NCBI GenBank assembly: GCA_014905825.1
Contig: JACGCN010000064.1
Coordinates: forward strand, 62,001 to 126,000
Direction: 5' to 3'
Origin: Lyophyllum atratum
Lineage: Eukaryota > Basidiomycota > Agaricomycetes > Agaricales > Lyophyllaceae
Length of the DNA stretch: 64,000 bases
Under the pieces are notes generated by a model, which was given only the letters and a program-made list of their open reading frames with translations, did no database searches and was not told where the DNA came from. How positions within the stretch are numbered: the stretch's first letter is position 1; each line of letters begins with the position of its first letter. A program made the position numbers and the translations under genes. Shown here one piece after another: positions 54,530 through 64,000 of the stretch.

Positions 54530-56841
54530 TCAACGTCGTTTAGAGCCACGGCTGTCATCCAGGCCCGGAGAGCTCCTTCGTTTCCTGTGAACATACATCT
54601 TAGATCGCAAAAACTGCCGGAGAACAGAGCACTTGCCGACTAATCCTATCCTCGGGCTCCCCACTCGGCGTCCTCCCAATGTCCTTATTAGTGCCCCCGT
54701 AGTCCAAGCCGTCAACGGCAGGCGCATTCCCGTCACGGTCCTTGTACTTATTCTGGTTCCGTGGCCCCGTAGGCACCCCAGGCGGGAGCGGCGATGCAGG
54801 TCGCACAGGCACTGGCGGGGGTACTACACACGGAAACGCAGAGGGAAAAAAAAGAGAAACAATGGAGAGTAAAATACCACCCCATACGTCACCAAAATAT
54901 CGAACATGCATTCAAGTAATTAAACGTACCACCATCGCCGCCGAATCCTCCCCGTCCACGACCTCGTCCTGGGAAGCCTCGTCCACGGTTCATGCCTGCA
55001 CCGCGACCGCGATACGCAGCAGGTGCCGCACCGCGTCCAGGCCCGGGAACGGGTGTCGCGACTTGCTGTGGGCCTTCCATTCCTGGGTACATCTGCTGTC
55101 CCATCGCGTTCTGTTGCTTCATCCAGGAAAACATTAGTCCAACGCACTTCAATGCTAAAACAAAATGGTACACACCTGCATCCCGTACTCGTTACCCATG
55201 CCCAAATTCATCATATCCCCCTGGGCCTGACCATTGAACCCGTCCTGCATCATCCCAACGTTGCCCCCAACCTGCTCGGGTGTCCCGCTGTTCACGCCGA
55301 CACCACCTTGCTGCATCTGCCCACCGTCCTGCATCTGCATCATCGGCCCACCCATGCCCATGCCCATGTCCCCGCCCATACCCATGCCCATAGGCCCCAT
55401 CATGCCCGACATATCCATCATCACGCCCCCGCCCATCATGCCGGGATTCGCGCCGCCATTCATCATCGCCGTCGTGCCTGTCATCACCATCTGGCGCACT
55501 TCAGGCGGAAGAGCCGTCAGCTGATCTTCCTGCATTCCTGAGAAATTCTATGAGTGGACAGATTATTCGTTAGTATGTGTACAAGGGCGTGTGGAGGAAA
55601 CGACATACAATGACGTTGGTCTTAAGTACGTTAGCTAGCTCGCCCAGGTCGCGGCGGCGATAACAGTACGCCTCCCATGAGATTTCGTCGAAGCCGTAAT
55701 TGAACCAGTCGCTGATATCTGCACCTGGCCGCCGCCAGGGCTTGTCAACCATGGCGCCCAGATCCACGTCGAGTATGGAGCGGCCATCGAGGATACCAGT
55801 TGCTGTTGGGTCAATAGCAGGATGTGATGGTGGGGCAGTGACCGGTGGGAGGGTCGAGAGGTCGACGCCGCTCTCGTCTTGGAGTGCGAACTCATTTTCT
55901 TCAGGTTGTGCCGCCTGTGGTAGAAGCTGAGTTGTCGTAGGTGCGGATGTGGATGGGAGGCCGAAAAAGGAAGGGGCTGGCGGCTGCTGGGGTTGGGTTG
56001 GGGCTAGTGTTTGAGTTGCGGTGTCCGGGTGTTCGCCTCTCATATGCGGTGTGTATTCTGTGGTTAAGGTCGGATGGGAAGCTGCAGAACGTACTTGAGC
56101 GTGCTGAGATATCGAAGTTAAAAAGTACTAACCTCTGGGCTGGGTGGGGACGGTACCGCTTGTCGCTCGTTGTGCAGGGGTAGGCCGAGCACTCGGTCCT
56201 TGTCTGCGTTACGATTAGATGTATGAGGGCATATAGCGAGTAAAACACGTCACCGAAAGTCGAGCGAACGGGGCGTCGCCTCCATGATGATTTCCACCTA
56301 ATTGCAGAGGAAATTTAGACAGCATCGCACACAGGACTGAAATACCTACGTCTTCGTCACTCTCATCTCCAAGCTCAACTTCCTCCTCTTCCTCTTCGTT
56401 CTCCTCCTCTTGGTCTTGTGCACTCCCGTTCACAGGCGCTTCTGACCCGCGGATGTCTTGTCCGCCGAAAATATCATGGTCGTCTTCGACCGTAGATTCC
56501 AGAGTGGCGACAACACCATTTGCCGCTGTTATTGTCTTCTCATACGGGATTCTGAGTGCTGCATGGGTTTCAACGTCCCAGAACGATGTAATTGAGAACT
56601 CACGGTTGAGGAACTAACGAATCACGCAAAAACAAAGAAGGTGCGTCAAAACGATGTCATTGAAGGGTTTATAATAACAGCGAGCCCTCTTCCATAGTAA
56701 CAAGAGAACGTCCTCGGTTGGCTCTTACCATGTTTGGGCTCCGGCGGAGGCGCGCCACCGTACAGAAAATCGTCGTCGTCGTCCCTATTAGCGCCAATTA
56801 TGAGTTAGATTCATTACATTTGTAGAAAAGCGCGCCTACAT
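54530..56841 (-). CDS. FIP1: pre-mRNA polyadenylation factor FIP1
   Basis: About ten exons. The start codon is split by an intron: AT at 56841-56840, then G opening the exon DDDDDFLYGGAPPP. Other parts are an acidic stretch (EEENEEEEEEVELGDESDED) and the Fip1 signature KPWRRPGADISDWFNYGFDE then WEAYCYRRRDLGEL. Then comes a Met/Gly-rich run (MGMGMGGDMGMGMGG), an RGRG-rich segment, and a basic C-terminus ending RKRRSSPGL and RGSKRR. Fip1 tethers poly(A) polymerase to the cleavage/polyadenylation factor in the nucleus. A 10-nt exon (56604-56613) is needed to join PPPEPKH to PYEKTITAANG; this is less certain. Confidence 0.88.
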
Positions 56842-56967
56842 CGTGCAGCGACCGTCGAGGTTGTGGTCGAGGTGGAGGCAGAAACCTAAGAGAATAAACG
56901 TGACGACATTGTGACTAGTCACAGAAATATTGCCTTCCGAATTCCCGTTCGCTTTCCATCGCCCTCG

Positions 56968-57855
56968 ATGTTCGCAGCGTGTCCAGGCCGCTGCTCGTCG
57001 TGGCTAGCAGCCTCAAAGCCATCCCTGCCGTCGGCCTCACGCGGCTATGCAATCTCTGTTAAGCCTGCCAAACCCCTGCCCGGCAAAAAAATGCCACGCG
57101 TCTTTAAAGACAAAAAAGCGTTCCAATACAACTGGTACACGAAAATTCTAAACGGCAGCACAGGTGGCCCCCTCATCTTCCTTCACCACACCGAATTCGG
57201 TGCGTCACGCCTCATCAAACTACGCCGGGACATCCTCGTCGCCGCCAACCGCACCACACCGTCCCTCGCATCCGCCGCCATCCCCGCAACTCCCCAACCC
57301 CAGCCAACACTCACGGTAATCCGCACGAGCATCTTCGGCGCTGCCCTGCGCGACTTTCCCGGCGTCAACCTCGAGCAGGCGGACAAGATGATCGGTGAGA
57401 CGTCAGGCAACTTTGCCGTCCTCTCCCTCCCCTCCTTCGAGCCCCCGCAGCTCAACGCTATTCTACGCGCCCTGGAGCGCGGTGTACCCCCGCGCGCACC
57501 AAAGACTCCGGAAGAGATAAAGAAGGCCGAGGAGGAGAAGAACGCTGACCCTGCTACACCTGGGCGGAGGATGAAGCGCGTGCGGCAGGTGCTACACCCC
57601 GAGTTGAAGTTAATTGGCGCCCTCATCGATGGCCGGGTGTTCCTGCCTGAAGGCGTGAAGGACGTGTCCAAGCTCCCCACGCTGGACACATTGCGTGCAC
57701 AGATTGTGGGACTCCTGAGCGCACCGGGCATGCAGTTGGCAGGCGTTTTGAGCCAGGCAGGAGGTGGAATGTTGGCACGGACTCTGGAAGGGTTGAAGAA
57801 GGGGTTGGAGGAAGATGCCTCGCCGTCGGTTACGGACAGCTCACCACCACCATAG
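56968..57855 (+). CDS. MRPL11: mitochondrial large-subunit ribosomal protein uL10m
   Basis: Single exon, 295 residues. The N-terminus is a mitochondrial presequence (Ser, Ala and Arg without acid residues), then PRVFKDKKAFQYNWYTKILN. The L10 fold is seen in PLIFLHHTEFGASRLIKLRR, RTSIFGAALRD and LKLIGALIDGRVF, with the usual C-terminal helix GLLSAPGMQLAGVLSQAGG. It belongs to the stalk base of the mitoribosome. No introns, unlike its neighbours. It starts 126 bp from FIP1 on the opposite strand, and ends 106 bp from the convergent BMT5. Confidence 0.85.
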   Translation: MFAACPGRCSSWLAASKPSLPSASRGYAISVKPAKPLPGKKMPRVFKDKKAFQYNWYTKILNGSTGGPLIFLHHTEFGASRLIKLRRDILVAANRTTPSLASAAIPATPQPQPTLTVIRTSIFGAALRDFPGVNLEQADKMIGETSGNFAVLSLPSFEPPQLNAILRALERGVPPRAPKTPEEIKKAEEEKNADPATPGRRMKRVRQVLHPELKLIGALIDGRVFLPEGVKDVSKLPTLDTLRAQIVGLLSAPGMQLAGVLSQAGGGMLARTLEGLKKGLEEDASPSVTDSSPPP

Positions 57856-57961
57856 ACGCGGAATTATTGGATCTATTAATACTATAATTTGGTTTGGACA
57901 GATGCATGCCCTGCAAAGATCCAACATCCCGTCTCCACAAGCCCCAAAAGAAATAAGAAAC

Positions 57962-59106
57962 TCATTCATCGGACTCTTCATCTTTCAAACAAAATTCCCA
58001 TGTCCGGTCCTCACCTCCCTCTCCCGTTCTTCCCGTCCCGTGTGCCCGCGTGCCTTTCGTCATTCGGTGTTCGTAGCCCTTGTACACACCCCGGTCAAAG
58101 GTAAAGGATCGTAATTGCGTGAACCGCGGGTTTGGTGGTGTGCTTCCCGACGTCGGTAATGGTGGCTTCTTGGCCAGACGTGGCACATCCCTAAATATGT
58201 ATGTTCAGCAACGCTGCGAGGATTCCGTCAAGAACGCAACAGACCAGAGAGTGTACGGCACCACATTCCTCAACGTGATAAGAACTGTCCCGCGCGTCTC
58301 GACCACTTCTTCTGGCACAATGAATTCGTATCCCCCATCCTCTTCTAGCTCGACCAGCACAGCTTCTTCCTCCTTCTCCTCCTCCTCATCGTCTTCTCCC
58401 TTTTTCGGTTTTTTTGGAGCCGTAAAAGAAGGAACGGGACCAAGTGACAAGACCTTAGATGCGGACCGCAAGAACGCAAGAATTAAGACCTGGTTAGACA
58501 AGATATTCCTGTCCTGATCAGTTATCCCCTTCCCTAACAAAGAGTAAGTCTTGGACCTCAAATGCACATGAGAGCTGGCGACGAACCCGCATGAGGAAAA
58601 TTCCAGACGACACGGTTCCATCTCCGTCCCTTCAGCGCTGCTATCTTCTCCAACCGTGTCGCATCAACTCCAAAATGGATCTCCATTCCCCTTGCACGAA
58701 GGTCAGCCACGATATCCCGCGCATCCGTGTATTTTTCGTAGCACTCCTCCTCCTTGTCGTACGCTGTCGCGGTTACGTTCTTCGGAGGCAGATCCTGCAG
58801 CCCTGATGGTGGATCGCAGACCAGTGCGCGCGCAAAAGAGAAGTTTCCTTCTCCGATAAGAAGAATCTTGTCCGTGGGTCGGAAGGGAATCGTCGCTCGC
58901 CGTGGTGGGGGTGCAGACACGGCCTTTCCTTTTCCTTTTCCTTTACTGGATGAGGAGGCTGAAGTTACATTTCCCTGGAAGTAATGCTTCGTATTCTTCT
59001 CTGCCCGTTGCTCAGCGACCTGTGCAGCGTGTGAGAGCTTCTGCTTAGTCTTGAGCCGTGATTGCTGCGACTGCAGCGCCGCCTTGAGGTTCTTCCCTTT
59101 CGCCAT
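57962..59106 (-). CDS. BMT5: 25S rRNA (uridine-N3)-methyltransferase BMT5-like
   Basis: Three exons. The N-terminus is basic (MAKGKNLKAALQSQQSRLK). The DUF2431 Rossmann fold follows with KILLIGEGNFSFARAL (motif I), VTATAYDKEEECYEKY, VADLRARGMEIHFGVDATRL and WNRVVWNFPHAGKGITDQDR, then NQVLILAFLRSASKVL. The C-terminal part VLITLRNVVPYTLW joins to DVPRLAKKPPLP. An acidic insert (KGEDDEEEEKEEE) interrupts the domain. In yeast the Bmt5 enzyme makes m3U in 25S rRNA in the nucleolus. The start at 59106 is supported by homology-like basic N-terminus. Confidence 0.9.
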
Positions 59107-59316
59107 AAAGTTCTGTGCCAAGTTAAGCAGAAATTTAGTGATCGGGGTATTTGCGTTGTGTTTCGATCTAAGGAAATTGCCAAGCACGAAGATGGTGACG
59201 TGACCGACGCGGTAAGCACCCGGCCCAAAGTGCCACGTTCGCCCAACCCACATCTCGTTCTGCCTGTACATTGACTTTCTAACCCTGTGCACTCCTTAAC
59301 CGTTAAATTATCCAAA

Positions 59317-59631
59317 ATGGTGCGTTTAAACTCATCCCATGGTTTTTGTAACAATTCCTGACGCTTGATTTCTTGCTAGCCCACCGAATTCGAGATGCGT
59401 CAGCGTAACGCGAAGTTCGCGAAAGATGCTCGTGAAGGCAAAAAGCCCACACACCCGTCACGGCAAGAACAGCTTGCTAAAAGGAGTCCTATCAACATTT
59501 GGGCATTGGGAGTCGTTGTATTTGTCGTCATGGGAGGAGGTACGTCCTGGGCTCTGATATATCAGCGTTAATATTCTAATCCTAGTCTTGCCTCAGTATT
59601 GTTCGAGCTCGTCCGAATCATGTTCCTCTGA
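59317..59631 (+). CDS. RAMP4: RAMP4/SERP-type ribosome-associated membrane protein
   Basis: Three exons: 59317-59319 (only the start ATG), 59380-59539 and 59597-59631, giving 65 residues. The protein begins MPTEFEMRQRNAKFAKDARE, has KKPTHPSRQEQLAKRSP, and ends with one membrane helix INIWALGVVVFVVMGGVLFE and the short tail FELVRIMFL. This is the tail-anchored RAMP4/SERP1/Ysy6 family, which binds the Sec61 translocon in the endoplasmic reticulum membrane. It is too short and too split to appear in a simple open-frame scan. Divergent from BMT5 with 210 bp between starts. Confidence 0.9.
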
Positions 59632-59820
59632 AGAGATCTCGCAGAGCTGGAGGAGATAGGCCCTCCGGTTTGTTGGTAAAAGGGGCTTCGGAACACACTT
59701 GTACATCATCACCTGCTCTTATATATTCATCATACCCATGGTGTACCTTCCCCACGAACTCTGTTTCCCAAAAGCTATATTTCAAGAAGAAAATACTGTC
59801 AGATGAAACACCTGCAGCGG

Positions 59821-61765
<1,945 letters not shown>

Positions 61766-62118
61766 GATCCTCCTCTCGGATATGTTAGATTCAAGGATAT
61801 GAAATCAGTGGAAGTCAAAGGATAGTTTTCCAGTGATATTCGGACCAAGTGGCAACCTGCAAGATGGGAGATGGGGAAGAGATGAAATTGACGCGACGCG
61901 TCGTTTCTCACGGTTGAGCTCAGACGGTCCATATTTTCCCCTGTAGGCCATAGTTTGACTCCACGACTGCCAGCTATTTTTTGAACATGCTAAATGTTGT
62001 GTGGAATATCTAATTAGGTGGCTAGCACAATATGTCGAGACGGAATACGCGGAGCAGCATGCAAAACTGTTCATGGTTGTAGGTCTATGTAGATGCCATT
62101 GGAAGGGGTACATGTCAA
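61766..62118. other. intergenic, no gene seen
   Basis: Upstream region of the histone-binding WD40 gene and 3' region of ATP synthase subunit e. Nothing else recognised. Confidence 0.4.
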
Positions 62119-62530
62119 CTATGAGACCACCGTATCCAACGTCAACAGTAGCTGCTCTAGGTCGAAATTAGGATCGTCCGGGTCTGAGATGACTGTAGAC
62201 AGCGATTTAGTAGAGGTAAAACGACAGACCCGGAAATATGAGACGAGGGGATGCGATTTGGGACCTGGAACACGCACCTTTCGAGTCCTTCGCATCATTC
62301 TTTCTCTTCCATGCATCCTTCGCCTGAGAAATCAAACTCTCCCTATCATGTTTGGCATGTTCTATTTTATGTTGGTCGTGTTTTGCCTGTAGTGTACGGC
62401 GGTGGTAGAAGCCATAGATGACACCAGCGAAGAGTGCTGTGTACCTAGCGACCTGGAGCCCACACGTTAGACCTTCACGCCTGCGCAAGACGAAGGAATA
62501 AAGACATACATTGACAGTTGGCGAAGCCAT
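62119..62530 (-). CDS. TIM11: F1Fo ATP synthase subunit e
   Basis: Three exons, 85-90 residues. Splicing joins MASPTVN to VARYTALFAGVIYGFYHRRT, a single inner-membrane helix with the GxxxG-like spacing (GVIYG) used for ATP synthase dimerisation. Then come a charged helix (AKHDQHKIEHAKHDRESLIS, AWKRKND) and, after a second intron, DPDDPNFDLEQLLLTLDTVV. The size and layout match the Atp21/Tim11 family. It lies in the mitochondrial inner membrane and shapes cristae. Confidence 0.85.
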
Positions 62531-63022
62531 AGATATTGCCTTGACCGTTCACACAAATCTAAGGTCAGAGGCCAAATGTCCTCAGGATAAGGCACTAGAC
62601 GAAAAACAGAGTCAGTGAACAGAGCATTTGGAGCATTTTGAGCTGACCAGCGCACCTGGGCTTTTGAAAGAGCGGGAGTTGGGAAATGTATCGGACTACG
62701 GCAGTGGACAGCGGAGAATTTCGGCAGTTGATTATGTAACGCGTATACGAAAGTTCTCCTCCTTGTCTCCTCCACCCTCCAGACGGAGCAAACTTGCAAC
62801 TTACGCCCTCTGTGGCCCCTGCGTTTCACTCAACTGCGACTTGCCCGCCTTGCTTCTCGGAACTTCACATGATCTGCCTGACTCAGACAGTCAGACTGTG
62901 CTTATGAAGCCTTGAATCTTAGCTGGACACCCAGCACTGACCCTGAAATCTCAGCTATAAAATGTCCGAAGTTCACGAGGCTCAAGAATTGGGGCTACAT
63001 ACTCAGACCCATTCCCGTGAGT
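62531..63022. other. divergent promoter region of ATP synthase e and GFA gene 1
   Basis: About 490 bases. A 95-codon frame at 62628-62915 has no recognisable content. Likely carries both promoters. Confidence 0.4.
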
Positions 63023-63524
63023 ATGACAGAGATCGTTCATAAAGGCGGCTGCTTCTGCGGCGCAGTGTCTTACGAGGTTACTGGAAAACCGATCCTCAGT
63101 GCATACTGTCACTGTACGGTGTGCCAAAGGCACCACTGTACGTTACTTTTGTTTATCGGGCCATCGGCACTGAAGCTCACTAGCATGATCCATAGCGTCT
63201 CCATTCATTCACACCATACATTTTAGTACCTCCGGGTTCAAGTGGACTCACGAACAACCACACGACGCCGTCCTCGACACCTTTGTAGCACGGGGCACGA
63301 AGTACTGGTGCAAGAAGTGCGGGGCCTGCGTTGCGTCCATATCTCACCAAGACGGTGAATTGTCTGTCTGGGGTGCACAACTAGAGCGAGATGTGCAGGG
63401 GAAACTCAAGAACTGGGACATCGTGAAGCCCACTGCCCATATCTACTACGACACGCGCATGCTCGATGTTGACGATCAGCTGGGGAAATGGCTTGGATAT
63501 GAGAATAAATCAGAGAAGATGTAG
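63023..63524 (+). CDS. GFA/CENP-V-family zinc protein, copy 1
   Basis: Exons 63023-63137 and 63196-63524, 147 residues. Zinc ligands of the glutathione-dependent formaldehyde-activating (Gfa) fold are all present: GGCFCGAVSYE, YCHCTVCQ and YWCKKCGACV. The join SSPFIHTIHFSTSGFKW matches the family core. The C-terminus ends with TAHIYYDTRMLDVDDQLGKW. Despite the name, most fungal members have no proven formaldehyde activity. A tandem paralogue starts 240 bp downstream. Confidence 0.9.
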
Positions 63525-63762
63525 TAGATCCCCATGAATATCTTGGTGCGCGTTATCCTGCGTTATCCTTCCGTGTTCTCTTCTCGTTAAGGGACCGGGA
63601 CCTTGCAGTAAGAGTCATGAGACTTGGTTCCAGCTGCTTAAACACGCATGATAATAATCAGGAACCTTGTGATCTTCGGTCAAAGTGCGGAGCTGGAGTA
63701 ACACCTCGGGGCGCGATGTTGACTCGAACTCACTTTTAGCTTCCAACTTCCAACTGTCAAAT

Positions 63763-64000
63763 ATGACAGAGCCAGTCCACGGAGGAAGCTGTCCCTGCGG
63801 CGCGGTGTCTTTCGAGGTCACTGGCAAGCCATTCCTAAGCATATTCTGTCACTGCACGTTATGCCAGAGAAGGTTCTGTATGTGATGGTTCACCTCACCT
63901 GATAGCACGCCACTGACTCGCCGCCGTGATACATTAGCCTCACCATTTGTCCACTCCATTCACTTTGTGGCCTCGGCATTCAAATGGACACATAATGAAC
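63763..64000 (+). CDS. GFA/CENP-V-family zinc protein, copy 2 (cut by window end)
   Basis: First exon 63763-63877 and the start of the second at 63938; the frame runs off the window. The visible part, MTEPVHGGSCPCGAVSFEVT with GKPFLSIFCHCTLCQRRF, matches copy 1 closely and has the intron at exactly the same codon. Only the first two zinc motifs (CPC and CHC..C) are in the window. Confidence 0.88.

Overview
The window is nuclear DNA of a filamentous fungus, almost certainly a basidiomycete of the Agaricomycetes type. The reasons are dense genes on both strands, many short (about 45-65 nt) GT-AG introns, several F-box proteins of the agaricomycete kind, tandem cytochromes P450, Zn2Cys6 and bHLH regulators, and a secreted repeat protein. 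There is no rRNA, convincing tRNA, CRISPR array or prokaryotic operon. All gene functions are read from motifs; exon joins were reconstructed by hand from splice signals and reading frame, so they are predictions.

Layout. 1-15 kb is housekeeping: a SAM methyltransferase-domain protein, a Wss1/SPRTN-like WLM protease, an EFM3-like lysine methyltransferase, mitoribosomal mS45, chaperonin CCT7 and the large DNA-damage-tolerance helicase RAD5. 14.86-20.62 kb is a tandem segmental duplication of about 2.9 kb; each unit carries the last RAD5 exon and one complete P450, so there are two P450 paralogues and one RAD5 exon relic. 20.7-25.2 kb holds an APH-fold kinase with an altered catalytic motif and an 805-residue protein of unknown function. 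25.2-28.7 kb is gene-poor and contains an intact 453-bp miniature transposon with 31-bp inverted ends and an 8-bp target duplication. 28.7-42.8 kb carries a membrane protein, two F-box-like proteins, a SIKE-like coiled-coil protein, a divergent pair of transcription factors (Zn2Cys6 and bHLH), a plant-basic-secretory-protein-like metallopeptidase and the CTD phosphatase FCP1. 43.6-54.1 kb has RNase H1 with a long tail, a secreted precursor of six 56-residue repeats, an F-box protein, a 73-residue orphan and an ING-type PHD protein. 54.5-64 kb is compact housekeeping again: FIP1, uL10m, BMT5, RAMP4, an RBBP4/Hat2-like WD40 protein, ATP synthase subunit e, and two tandem GFA-family genes, the second cut by the window end.

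How the genes relate. Most neighbours are unrelated housekeeping genes sharing short divergent promoters (EFM3/mS45, CCT7/RAD5, Zn2Cys6/bHLH, FIP1/uL10m, BMT5/RAMP4, ATP synthase e/GFA). No biosynthetic cluster is evident around the P450s. The most unusual items are the predicted 5-nt and 3-nt micro-exons that build the RAD5 ATP-binding motif, the segmental duplication, the transposon, and the repeat precursor whose alternating basic and acidic blocks are bounded by Arg-rich cleavage-like sites.
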